A program made the position numbers and the translations under genes. A stretch of 64,000 nucleotides of DNA from Aspidapion aeneum (Eukaryota; Arthropoda; Insecta; Coleoptera; Brentidae), in assembly GCA_963576565.1 (NCBI GenBank), contig OY755039.1, positions 26,984,602-27,048,601 on the forward strand. The letters run 5' to 3'. Under the pieces are notes generated by a model, which was given only the letters and a program-made list of their open reading frames with translations, was not told where the DNA came from and made no database searches. Shown in pieces: positions 43,436-55,952 of the stretch (position 1 is the first letter of the stretch; the number at the start of each line of letters is the position of its first letter).

Positions 43436-46400
43436 ACCTATCATCAATATGCTACCAGAAATTGAAACAAATTGTGTAATTTAACACATAATCATGAATA
43501 TTTTAAAAACTCACCAATTTTCGCTGGTGCACGCCTATACAGGGCTCGACTTCGAACGTTTAGCCTTTATGAAAAGCGTATAAAAAAGGATGAACTTATG
43601 GAAAGCAAGAAGTCAGTGAGCGACCAAAGACGCGCATATTCAGGAGCGTTTGCCGCTGTGACTCAAAATTGCTAAAAGTCACCATACACTATCCAGGAAA
43701 CAGAACAACATTTTTGGGGGTAGGGATGTACGACAGCCCTAAACTTCTTGCCCCTCTATTGGTTTCAGTCTGCAGAAAAAAATGTTTGTCACGTTTTACT
43801 ACTCCTTTTAAAATTTTATTTTTGCCCCTTAAATGGAGGGGCCACTCCTCTTGAAAAAAAAACAATAAGTTGAAATGCGGTGTTATGGTAATTGCAATTA
43901 TTTAAGTTTTTGAAATAATTGAAAAATTATTTTACAATTATACTGAAATTACAAAAATGCAATTGAATTACTAAAGCGATTGTTATTATGTGTAAAAAGC
44001 TATTTTGCTTTTATTATTTAAAGCAATCCACGTTTCGTACTGAATTTAAGGGGTACGTTCGGAATGTATTACGAAGAAAGAGGGCTCCTAAATTAGACAT
44101 TTTCAAATTTTGTAAATTATGAAAAAGTTTTTTTTATTTAGCATGTAGGAAATTTATAATTAAGTTATTTTTTTGTTGTAATTAATTACACAGTTTTCTA
44201 AGTACATTCCTGTAAAGTAATTTGTAATGTAATAGTTACTTTTCAAAGTATTGATTCCTTAGCAAGACACTCCAATTGTACAGTAAAAAATTATAAATTA
44301 ATAATTATGCCGCAAAATTTTGGTTATGACGTCATACCTTATCTTGCGTTCACAAGAAGTGCTAAAATTATATTTAAAAAGTTATTTGAAAAGATTATAT
44401 CAAATGTTGCTTGCTCCTACCTTGGTCCTTGATTATTATTATGCATGTATGTTTTATTTTGTAAACCTGGTGTCGTTCTCCTCCTGCTACTCCTGTCCTG
44501 GTTTGTTCGCGCCTCCCCTGAAGATTCCTTAGCACATGGTACTAGGGCAGCACATGGTTGTGAAAAGGTTGTGGGATCCTTGCCCGAGCGTAAAAACCCT
44601 GTGGAAAATGAAATGTTTCAGTTTCCTGGAATTCGTCTATTTTGCACGAAGTTCCCCTACACCGAGTAACTTAAATCGAGAACCCCATGTCGACTCAATA
44701 AAATAAAGTAGATTTAAACAGATGAACTCAAATAATCCTAACGCCCCAGGGTTACAATGCTACACCCGGCTTCACACCAGCGTCCAGCACAACTGTCCCA
44801 GTGATGGATTGGATAGGGCTGTAGACAAAGGAGAAAAACAATATATAGTTTTTATCCAAAACGTGGTTTTAAAAAAATATAAAAAAAACTCCAAAAATTC
44901 CCCACGTCTTTTGTCGAAAAAGTACATTTCACACGAAAAATAATTACAATTTGGGAGGCAAATATTATCTTGAATAGTCCTCAAATAATAAAAAAAAAAT
45001 AATAATAAAATCGAACTTACCACTGCTCTTTCCGTAGAAACGGCGTAGGCCGCCTTAAATCCCTCTCAGAGGGTGTGATCGTCACTTAAGATTCACCTAA
45101 ACAACGACGGCTCACAGTATACCGTCTTTGGTATAATCCGCAACTACTGCAGTACCATTAAGTTCCAATAACCACAAAAACAATGGCGACACCAATCGTT
45201 TCTAGATTTAGTGGGGACAGTACATAGTACCAACCAAATTTTCCCGGTTAAATTCAAATAAGGATGCGAACCCATTTATAAAAAAAACGCTCTCGCCGAA
45301 AAATCACTAAATCTGGTTTGCGAGCCTGGCGAAAAAAACCCGCGGTTTTCAAACTAACCAATGAGGAAATACATTAATACTTCCGTACCCTGCGCATGAG
45401 GTGTTGTCGGACCTATTTCCACGGTTGAAATTTTTATACCAAGGACATCGAGACACCCTCCATACATAGACCGAACATTTGCCTACCGGACCCCCGCCAA
45501 CATAGCAAGTAGGAGGAAAATAACCAGCCGGACTATAAGAAGCTCAGCATTGAAAACATCAACTGTAAAATCAATTACTGGAGATCAGAGCATGCATCAA
45601 ACCCAGGAATATTCGAACACTCAACCAATTCCCATATGAGTAAAGCTATACTGAGTGTAGAATTTAGTTGTATTTTAGTTACAGTTTTAGTCAAAAGTTT
45701 CCTTTGCTTTTTAGATATGTTTTCTCTAAGATTCATATGGTTTGACGCCATTTTTGTAAAACATTTCTACATTAATAAAGTTGTTTCTGAACTTAAACCT
45801 AAAAATACACATTGAACTACTGCTTAAACTCGGCACAAGAGTGTTCAGATGTTAAGTTTGCTCACCACTAGCTAGCCCTACAAAACCCTTCAATCCGACG
45901 AACTGAGCTAGTTATTAACTTTATTTAACTATGATTATACATAAATTTATATAATATAAAAATACGATTTTGTTTATTCTTTTAGTCCTGGTTTTAATCC
46001 CTCGTTTATCTCCCATTTATAAAAGTGCATAACTCGTATTTATTTTATCTTCTTCTTATCAAATTAATAAAGATATCAAAGTGGGCGGAGCCTCGGTTGT
46101 TACTGGTCAAACCGTGGACCTAAATATGTTTTCGTGCTATCAAAACTAGCTAATTCGTGAAGGATATGAGGTTCGGAAGAGAAAACATTGTCCCAATAAA
46201 CATAAGCGAATGAAATGTTCGTCTAAATGTTTTCTTCCTGTTACTGAAACCATTTGTGATGCGGCAACGCCGCCATTCCCCAGCAGAACAGCTGTTTATT
46301 TTCATGAACGTCAAAGAAAATTACGAAATTTTACAGATAAACAAAACAATCGAAAGTTTTTATGTGATTTTTCCCGAAACCTGTGATCTCAAGTTCCAAT

Positions 46401-47425
46401 TACGATGCCCAAATAATACGATGTGCGCAGTGTCCACAGTAATTCGATGGAATGCCTCCTTTATCAGGTAACTTTCTGGACACTATATAACCTCCAAACC
46501 TAGCTCTATAAAATACCCTTAATTTGTATACAGAAAGACGAGTCGAAGAGCTTTGATTATTAACCTAAATAAACAAATATGAAACGTAAAAATGACACGT
46601 TACAACTCTGTTTGAGAATAAATCGGTACACATAAAGACCAAGAAATTTGTTATCCATAAAGTTGAATTTGTGGAATATTTTGTTTGTGCGTATAGTAAC
46701 CTCCTTTAACATTTTTGCAATGTTAAAAAGCTCTACCTGTACACTTAATTACGGATTCGCAGCATTGATTATTAGTCATACAGGCTAAATGATATCTAAG
46801 AGATGGCGCTAAAGCAATTAAAATCAAGGGGTTTTAAGAATTTTATGCCTCCCCGTCTTTGGCCTACTCAGCCGGTAAGAGTAACGTCATTAGATCGCGA
46901 AAAGAAAATCATTTTCTTGAATTGCTAACTTGATAACAGCTCTAACTATTTATCTCTTATGCCATTTACTTAAATAGCGATCTTTCTTCAGTTCACATAT
47001 TTTTCAATGGCCAAACGATCGTTGACGAACCCTGTATAATCCTCTTCCAGAGGAACTAAAGAGTATGTTCAATAAAAATTTTAAATGCCAGTTAAAAGCT
47101 TTTTTGAGCAATAATGCATTTTATTCCATAACAGAGTTCCTAGAAGTTATTAGTTGATATACCGAATGTTTTGGGTTGTGATCGCTCGTAGTAAATAGAG
47201 ATTTTTTTAATATTTTTTTACTTTGCAATTTTTTTTAATGTGCTACTTTTTAATTTTTCTCTTTATACTGTATTGTGGTGCTTGGAATGACAGAAATATC
47301 TATCAATAACGCGTGCATCTCAAATTTCCTGCCCGGAAATGTCTCGAATTTCATTTTTAGCCATTTTATTTAACAAAAGGTTTCGTGCAGGACGCTAGAA
47401 AAAATCCTTTACCCTACGGGTTCAA
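43436..47425. other. 4 kb of intron with several weak open frames
   Basis: No family is recognised. At 44445-45640 base composition is less AT-rich. A stretch from about 45402 (tgttgtcgg) to 45835 (cggcaca) has an LTR-like look (TG...CA, AATAAA at 45774) but no matching target repeats. At 46256-46471 a frame ending MNVKENYEILQINKTIESFY ... WNASFIR runs into gtaact and could be a lost first exon. None is strong enough to call. Confidence 0.3.
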
Positions 47426-47458
47426 CCACGGATCACCCATTTGTTGGGTGATCCGTGG
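47426..47458. other. Perfect 14-bp hairpin, site 2
   Basis: ccacggatcaccca and tgggtgatccgtgg enclose tttgt. It matches the hairpin at 14145-14175 except for single-base changes that occur in pairs, so the stem is preserved. Confidence 0.6.
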
Positions 47459-47885
47459 ATCAACTACGTAGTATCCAAATATTAAAATTGATTTCTACAA
47501 TCACTGATTAAGGGCATATACTTTTAGTTGGCCATGCATGTATCTAAGAAATGAAATCAATCCAATTTTGGATTGGCATGGCGTCTGCATGAGTCTCGCT
47601 GAACGCCGGATATTCCTTTTTTTTTCTGTTAGATACATTGAGATTTCTGAAGTGGATTTGACAATAACTGGGATTTAAACTAAAAAATTACGAGCGCTCA
47701 TGTTTCTTAATCTCTATCTATTTAGCCCTTTTAGATCCATCTTTGGACATAGGCCTGCCCCAATATTTTTCACTCTTCCCTGCCTGTCGCCGTGCTTATC
47801 CATTTAGTTCCCGTATGCTTCTTTAAATCGTCTGCCATCTCATTTGGGGCTTCCCCTACTTCTTTTATTTTCCCATGGTATCCAG

Positions 47886-49054
47886 CAGTGTTGCTAGATG
47901 TACGATAATTATCGATTTTGTACGATAATATAACGAATGTACGATGTACGATAGTAGCTATGCTATAATTGCCTTTTGCACGATAATTTATAAATCCTAT
48001 TGCAAAATATGTAATGATGTTTTAGTCATGAAATCTTACAATATATTTAAAGTCCCTGAGAAACCTAAATATATACCGCTATAAAAAATTTGGAACAGCA
48101 CTGGAATACTTGACTACCCATACCGATCGAGTCAGGGGATTCACACCAATTTGCAGGGTTCACCGAATTTGGTTTATTATTGTTTTGCTGCTTGCATTTT
48201 ATATATTTTGCTCGCGCATCCGACGTTTTTGTATTAATTTTCTCGTGTTAAAGGACATTTATTTGCAACTCAAGTTTAGTTTAGATTTAAATAGTCATCT
48301 ATATTACTATACAGGGTGTTCTCAAAGTTGAGTCATTTATTTGAACAGGTTGTAGAAATAAATAAAATCATTTATATAAAAGTTGCAGAATAAAGAATTC
48401 AAAAAATGTAAAATTTAAAAACTTTCCGCCTACAAATGACATGCTGCGGCTGCTTTTTGTTGGCACTCCCCGTAACTTAATATAATGTCCACTAGTTCAT
48501 TGTTTTCATATAGGTATGCCATTTTTATCACATAAAATGCCCATAAAACAATAATATCACGCACTTTAGCGAATTATTTACTACCGGTCAAATCGATATT
48601 CTAACTGAAAACCGTACAATTAATGAATAAATAATGAGCAATTTGTATTCTACAAAAAATCAGGCATATCCAGTATCACCAGTAAACAAATCAAAAGTCA
48701 GGTCTTAGAGTTTTTAAATTTAACATTTTTAGAATTGTTAATAACTTCTTTATTCTGCAATTTTTATATAGATGATTTTTGGTACAATTACTTATTTTTA
48801 CGAGTTCTACAACCTGTTAAAATAAATGATTCAACTTTGAGAACACACTGTATGTAGAATAATCATTTTATGAAAATAATACATCGTTTTTGTTTAATGT
48901 ATGTAAATCAATTTTAAAGTATTTTTTAGCCCCTTTTTCGAATATTTATGAAGCAGGAATGTTTGTTTTTAAGTATTGATATTTTGTACGATAACGTACG
49001 ATAATTTTAAACGGCTCATGCGATAATTCTCATTGTGACGTGATAGCAACACTG
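47886..49054. mobile_element. Non-autonomous hAT with cagtgttgct ends
   Basis: The ends cagtgttgctagatg and cgtgatagcaacactg are inverted. Flanks gtatccag and gtctccgt descend from the gtctccag still present at the equivalent LINE site (about 21487), giving an 8-bp duplication. Subterminal 'gtacgataat' words occur at least seven times, on both sides. A MITE (48312-48850) is nested inside. No transposase. Confidence 0.8.
48312..48850. mobile_element. Foldback MITE nested in the hAT
   Basis: The left arm cagggtgttctcaaagttga and the right arm, inverted as cagtgtgttctcaaagttga, stay complementary through 'tcatttattt.aacaggttgt' and 'gcagaataaag'. TA on both sides. 539 bp, non-coding. Confidence 0.8.
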
Positions 49055-49297
49055 GTCTCCGTTTTACAATGCATTTGTTCAATCGATCGTCTTTATATCT
49101 GATATTATGACCGGCAAATTTCCATTTTAAGTCTTACTTCTCCTCTGACATCCCTTACTTTTGTTTTATTTTTTATGCATTCATTCCTTTCTCTGTCTGT
49201 TAGCTTTACATGTCACATTTATCTTTCCATTGATCTTTGAGCTTTTGTTACCTTATCCAGGTTTGATTTTGTGTGTGTCTATGTCTGGCATCCATAG

Positions 49298-51493
49298 AGC
49301 AAAATTATTTAAGAAAAGCCGGACCTGTCCCTCACCCCCTCCGATTTTCTTGATTTTTTGTGGGAATATTACCTACCTGGAGAATAGACAAAAGCAAAAA
49401 ATTTATTGGCTAGGATATAGCCATTTTTCTGTTTTTCATAAATTTTTGACATGATTTTGGGTATTTTCTATAATTCAGAAGTTTTTTGCAGTAAAATGTT
49501 GAAAATTGGTACATTGATGTAGAAGTGATCAGAGAACAAGAATGTGGTCAATAATTTGACCTAGGACAAATTTCCACAAAAATGGTGGCCAAAACCCCTA
49601 AAATTTACAGAAAAATCTTGGGGAAACGTTGAAATTTTTTTTTATTTAATTTTTTGAATGCGTCTTACAGAAAAAGAATCAGCGAATCTAATGAGCCCGC
49701 ACTCATATTTTTCGGATTTATCGTTTAGGAAATACATGGTTTCAAAATTGGAAGTTGTTTTTGTAGGCGGTAAAGATTGAGATTTTTGACCGAATAAGAC
49801 AATCTTCGACTTATAGATCTATTTTGTGTGAGCGAGATATGTAGCTACCTAAAAAAAATAAAAAAAATGCAAACCCGTCAAACGCGGTGGGTGATTTAGC
49901 TATATTAGGCCAGTCATTAAAGCGAAAAAAAGACCCCCAGTGCAAAAAGTGGTAGTCACGATTTTGACATATTATGTTGTTCACATTGGAGTTCTAAAAG
50001 AAAATTTAAGTTTTCAACTTGGGTGTGGCGGTTCCCCCCCACCTTGGATTTAGTGTGCACAAAATGCTTCTTTTAATTACTTGGTCCCTGCACATTTTAG
50101 AAAATAAAGTTTTAGACAAAAGTTGTACACCATAAAATTTCTTGCAAACACGCTATTGTAAAGTTTTTTGTTAGATGAATGGTTTTCGAGTTATGACGCT
50201 AAACATTTCTCCGCCTTTTTGGATTTCAAACAGTTTTTTTATTTAATGGCCTTTAACTTGAAAACTGCTTATTTTTGGGAAAATCTGTTATAACATAAAA
50301 TAAATAATAATAATAATTTCGGTTTCGTTTGCATATACTATGGAAATATATAGGAAACGGGTGTACTGCTAACACTTCAGGGTTCGTATCTCAGCAAGGG
50401 TACTACCCAGATGAACTCAGTGATATATTATTTTATAGGCTATTAGTTGGTCTTTATTTGACGTTATTACAGATTTTCTCAAAAATAAGCAGTTTCGAAG
50501 TTAAAGGTCACTAAAAAAAAAAGTTGGTCAAAATCCAAAGTAGAGGCGAAATGTTTAGCGTCATAACTCAAAAACCATTCGTCTGACAAAAAAATGTATA
50601 AAAGAGTTTTGTAGGGAATTTTAACATCTTCAACTTTTGTTAAAAACTTTCTTTTCCTAAACGTACAGTAACCAAGTAATTTAAAAAAAACCCTGTTTGT
50701 GCACACTAAATCCAAGATGGCGGGGAGGAGGGAGGGGCTCCCCACAAGGTCGAAAATTCAAATTTGTTTTTAGGACTCCAGTCAATGTCATATGTCAAAA
50801 TCGCGACGACAACACCTTTTGCAAGCTGGGGGTCTTTTTTTCGCTTTAATGACTGACCTAATATAGCTAAATCACTCAGTGCGTTTGACGGGTTTGCATT
50901 TTTTTAATTTTTTTTTTTTAAGTAGCTACTTGTGTCGCTCACACAAAATTAGTCGAAGATTGTCTTATTGGGTCAAAAATCTCAATTTTTTACCGCGAAC
51001 AAAAAAAAACTTCCAATTTTGAAACAATGTATTTCCTAAACGATTTATCCGAAAAATATGAATAAATGCTCATTAGATTCGCTAATTCTTTATCTGTAAG
51101 AGGCATTTAAAAAATTTTAAGAAATTTTTTTTTTCAACGTTTTTCCAAGAAATGGGTATTTTTCCGTAAATTTTCGGGGTTTTGGCCACCATTTTTGTGG
51201 AAATTTGTCCTAGGTCAAATTATTGACCACATTCTTGTTCTCTGATCACTTCTACATCAATGTACCAATTTTCAACATTTAACTGCAAAAAACTTCTGAA
51301 TTATAGAAAATACCCAAAATCATGTCAAAAATTTATGAAAAACAGAAAAATGACTATATCCTAGCCAATAAATTTTTTTGAAAGCCAATATTTTGGCTTT
51401 TGTCTATTCTCCAGGTAGGTAATATTCCCACAAAAAATCAAGAAAATCGGAGGGGGTGAGGGACAGGTCCGGCTTTTCTTAAATAATTTTGCT
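49298..51493. mobile_element. 2.2-kb near-perfect palindromic element
   Basis: The arms of about 1.1 kb are reverse complements from the tips (agcaaaattatttaagaaaa) to a centre near 50400, with scattered mismatches. The duplication catag (49293-49297, 51494-51498) bounds it, and its removal restores the LINE text 'atccataggtaagtac'. The inner 970 bp (49912-50882) is itself a family G palindrome, so a G element may sit at the centre of a larger foldback. No protein is encoded; frames in one arm mirror those in the other. Confidence 0.85.
49912..50882. repeat. Family G element, copy 2 (symmetrical)
   Basis: ttaggccagtcattaaagcg at the left and cgctttaatgactgacctaa at the right. It shares 'cacgattttgacatat', 'gtgtgcaca', 'ttttagacaaaagtt', 'gacgctaaacattt' and 'gcatatactatgg' with 24820 and 61930. 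Both arms are present, unlike the other two copies. Confidence 0.65.
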
Positions 51494-52200
51494 CATAGGT
51501 AAGTACAGGAAGGATACATTGGTTATACACTTTCGTTTTGAGATACTGTGGATATTTTTTATTTTTTAATATAGACTTTAATTTACCGAATGCTGCCCAG
51601 GCCAATCTTACTCGTCTTTTAATTTCAGCTGTTTGGTTTCCTTTTTTTAGTTTAATAATTTGTCCCAGGAATATATATTCCTCTACGTGTTCTATTTTCT
51701 CTTGGTTTATTCTGATCATGATATCTTCGTCTGTGTTTGTTATGATTTTAGTTTTAGTGTATTTCATACTTAAGCCTATATTTTTAGCTGCTGTATCCAG
51801 TTCTTCCAGCTTTTTTATCAGTTCTTCTTTCTTGTCTGTTATTAAGGCGCCATCATCAGCATATCTTAGGTGGTTCAAGAATTGTTCGTTTACTTTGATG
51901 CCTATTTCTTCCCAATCTAAGTTTTTAAAAACATCTTTCTATTGCCTGGTTAAATAGTTTAGGAATATTGTGTCATCCTGTCTGACACTTCTTCTTATGA
52001 GGATTGGCTTGGTTCCTTCGGGGATTTTGATTGATGTTGTTGCTTCGCTATATACATATGTATATTGACTATTAAATCTTTGTATCTGTGATCTATTCGG
52101 TTATTAATTAAATATGCTTTTACTGCCCAGTGCTCAATGCTATCGAAAGTTTTTCAAAGTCTATAAACGCAATATATATTGGAATGTTGGATCGTTCTAT

Positions 52201-52619
52201 TAGGATTTTCACGGTTATTAACCACGAAATATTTTTCAATACTTTCCCAATACTTAGAATGCAAAGAAAAGAAATTAAAATCGCCAAAAAAATCATAAAT
52301 ATATTGAATTTTTTTATTAAATAATAGGTGGTAAAATGGAGTTTCCGTAGTTCTTCTAAATGAAAATACGCTGGTGCTAAAAGAAATAAAGAACATGATT
52401 AAGTATTAAGAGCTTAAAGAGAATTTTATGCAATATAGGCCAGCCTAAAAACTAAGACTGATGCGCGTTTCTGACAATGCGATTTTTTAAATGGATTTAC
52501 TAGCTTTGTGCACGCTTCAAAGCTTTTGACGGCGCGATTTTGCATACGCATTCCCTTAAGAACATGCCTTAATTTGTGCGATCATTTATTGAAAATAGAG
52601 AGATTCGCTCCGTCAGAAA
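52201..52619. other. Intron without recognised content
   Basis: AT-rich DNA between the LINE and the GAATTCCGTC-flanked region. No gene. Confidence 0.35.
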
Positions 52620-54508
52620 TGAGCTTACCGTAGTCGACCAGAATTCCGTCACCTTAAGCCCCTTAGTATTCATGGACTGACAATTGAGATGATATACAAT
52701 GTTCTATGTGTTTATATATTGAATTATTTTTACTTGTGCTGAAACTTTGAAAATTTGATTAAACATTGTACTCTATTTTGAGAATTTAAATCTAACTATA
52801 TTTTTTAAGTAAATAAAAAAAGTTAGAGATCCGAAATTTCTAATTCCGTCATTGTGCTTACCTGAACTGCGACATAGTTTTGACCTGAATTCCGTCATAT
52901 GATAAAATGGATACTAAAAATAATCTGTAACAAATACAACTAACTTTTATTGTACTAATTAACTTTGCTTACATAAATTCATCAAATATTTTTAGGAGGA
53001 CCTCAGTAGGAACACCAAAAAATATAAAATTTTTAGTTTTTTATGCATACCATTAGACGTAAAAGCCTAATGGGTTCGTCAATAAAATATTTTTATTACC
53101 ACTTCAAATGAGTTGTTTAAAAATTCAAAAAGAACGAATTACCAAATTTTGTGGTAGTATATGCCTGTGTGTCAGTATAACTGTTCTAGGATTATCTGTC
53201 GGTCTATCTGTTTGACTGTAAATCCTAGTGTCCACCTACGACTTTCTCGTGCGTTTCCGCGCACGCGTCACATGACTCTCATAACATCTTATATTGAGAT
53301 CAAAAACATTCAACTAAAGGTAGACCCCGTATAGAAATCCTAAACTTCATCAGACACAAAAAGTATTATACTGGGGATTTCTTTCAAATTCGCAACAATG
53401 TTGCCAGTACTTTTATAACTTGTAATTTTGATGTAGGTACATAAGTAAAATGGTAACTAATAAAAATCAAAAAAATATTTTGTTTTTGAATTCGGCTTAC
53501 GTTTTGGATTGCTATACATGTATCTGTAATAGAATATGTTTACCATCCTATGTGAGAAAAGGATTGTTTTCACTGATTTTTTTTTTGAGATCTTATCATT
53601 AATAACGTTTTTCTATACAATTTAATTCTAGGTTGTAAGTATAACCTCTAGATATGTATGTATGCATGTCTGTCTGTGTACCTATATGCACATATGTATA
53701 CAAATGTTTGAAAAAAAGTTTTTTTTTAAGTTAGAATATGTTATCCAATAATCAATCGGTAAATTTTTGTTTACATAGGTACCTAAACTTAACAAAAATC
53801 ATAAAACATTTGGTTTTAAGTCCCTGTTGTTATAGATCTATGTGGCGGTTTAAATCCTTATCTATTTTGAATTAAAAGGAAAGTATAAATTAGAAATAAT
53901 CAGCTAAAGTTGGTTTTTTTCGAAGATTGTTGATTGTCGATTTTTATAGAACGTACAACGATTAGCACAAAATTGCAATTTTTGTGCAGTCAACCAACTT
54001 GAGCTTGTTTTTTGCAGGAACACAAAATAACTAGCGGCGATATCCTGTAATGCAAACCATTTTTTTAAACTGCACATGCGCACCTGATTTTCTGATCACA
54101 TAAAATTATCTTCCTCTTACTAACTTCACACATGCTCGACCACAGCTGAGAGGGAGATATTTTATGTGAGAAGAAAAAGTACGGTAGCGAATGCGCAGTT
54201 TAAAATATTGATTTGGTTTTCGGTTTTCTGAAAAAAACGGGACTCCATTTAAGTGTGAAAAACGTTCAACTCAAAGTAAGTTTAATTAAATTTCTTTGGT
54301 GTGAGGTTAGAGTTCATAAATAGTTTATTAGTTTTGTCTTCTAGGTGGTATTTAAAAAGTTATTAAAACCAGATGACTAAACTGCACTTTTAACTATTAA
54401 TTATTGTTCTCACTACAAATGTTTTCGGTATAAAATTAACTCTTGCTTTTAGTCCAAATAAATTTAAGTTAAATGTTTTGATCACGAAAGTTAAAAAAAC
54501 CTTTTCTT

Positions 54509-54632
<124 letters not shown>

Positions 54633-54739
54633 TAGTCTACAACCCTCTCCTGGGCAACTCTGGAAAACTCAAAAAGTGTTGTGATTTGATTTTACGCGAA
54701 AATGGAACGTCGCAGAGAAAACCTTTGTTGACAAAAAAA

Positions 54740-54970
54740 ATTGTGTGTGCTTAAGACCACATGGCAGAAGTGTAAACTTTAACAAGGCGAAATTTATAAT
54801 ACTGGCCTTCATCTGCATCATCATATTGCTCGCTGAATGTTCCTCTCACAGTTAGTCGACTCGAGCCGACTTCACCCGAATGAGCGTTACATAGCCGAGT
54901 CTGACGGCTCAGTTCAATTCAGTACCCACAAAAACTACTAAACGCGCCTAAAGAAGTTTACACTTCAAAA
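54740..54970. mobile_element. MITE family I, copy 2
   Basis: Same ends and order as 18952-19230 (ttgtgtgtgcttaagaccac, agaagtgtaaactt ... gaagtttacacttcaaaa), shorter by an internal 48-bp deletion. Located shortly after the (AT)n tract. Confidence 0.65.
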
Positions 54971-54984
54971 ATTCCTTTACAATT

Positions 54985-55795
54985 TTTCTTAAAGGTTATA
55001 GCTCTAGACTTACATGTATAGAAGATAGAGAGCACCAAAATTGACAAAAATCAGTTTTTTGCATTTTACACAAAAACGGTAAGTCGTAGAGAAGAATTTT
55101 ATTTAAGAGAAATATTACCCATACGAGTCTTCACAATCAATCTCCATAGTCTATAGGTCTACAACGACATGTTTAGAAGGTAGATGGCAGCTAAGTTGTC
55201 AAAAATTGTGTTTTTTTTAGTCGTAGAAAGAAACTTTATAAACATAAAATGTTAAAGGACACAATTTTCTACATTCTTTCCTTTTGGGCCACAGGTTTAC
55301 AACTACGTGTAGAACATATAGGGCGCCAAATTTGCAAAAATTATTATTTTATTTTATGTAAAAACGGTAGGTCCTAGAAAAACACATTATAGACAAGAAA
55401 TCTCCAGGACGCCATTCTCTACAATTCACCTATGTGAGTCACAGCTCTATGACTTATGGTTTTTGCGTAAAACGAAAAAAAGTATATAATGGGCATTTTC
55501 GGCACCCTCTGTCTTCAACACATATGGTTGTAGAGCTGTAAATTGTCATTGTCGCATTGTAGAGAATTGTGTCTTGATCATTTTATGTCAATAAAGTTTT
55601 TTTTATGACTTACCGTTTTTGCATAAATTGCAAAAAACATAATTTTTTCAAATTTTCTTCTAAACGTGTGGTTGTAGACCTATAGACTATGGAGACCGAT
55701 TGTAGGGAATTCTATAGGTAATATTTCTCATACATTAAATTTTGCCCTACGACGCGTAAAATGCAAAAAACTGATTTTTGTTCGCTATTTTTCAG
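54985..55795. repeat. Foldback array of about 160-bp subrepeats
   Basis: Units with the words 'aaaaacggtaagtcgtaga', 'gtctacaacgacatgtttaga' and 'ttgcaaaaatt' repeat three times up to a centre near 55470. They then recur in reverse complement (tctaaacgtgtggttgtaga, acttaccgtttttgcataaa) to 55795, where 'tgcaaaaaactgatttttg' mirrors 'caaaaatcagttttttgca' at about 55040. Tandem units in inverted arms again fit a foldback element. Confidence 0.6.
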
Positions 55796-55952
55796 AAATA
55801 AAATTAATAGCGGCAACCATGTAGACCAAACGTCACCCTTGCATCATTTATTGTTGCCTTTGAGAGGTTATCCGAATAAACGTGCGTTTTCGTTGTTTTT
55901 TTTGCAATATTGATCACAAAATTAAGATTTTTTTTATTAAATAACTTTAAAA

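Larger units (their letters stand above)
47725..52200 (-). pseudogene. LINE (RTE-type) family 2, copy 2, split by two elements
   Basis: Blocks 47725-47885, 49055-49297 and 51494-52200 align in order with 21345-22260. The central block at 51438-51878 has an intact catalytic box and neighbours (NHLRYADDGALITDKKEELI, then GLSMKYTKTKIITNTDED), better kept than in copy 1. It continues with FLGQIIKLKKGNQTAEIKRR. The gaps are a hAT (47886-49054) and a palindrome (49298-51493); removing each with its duplication rejoins the LINE text. The 5' half is missing. Confidence 0.85.

Noticed and set aside
44320..44943. Three overlapping open frames in a less AT-rich stretch
   Set aside because: Frames overlap without motifs; no splice-bounded exon could be argued.
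45402..45835. Possible solo LTR (TG...CA with AATAAA)
   Set aside because: No 4-6 bp target duplication, no second copy, no primer-binding or polypurine site seen.
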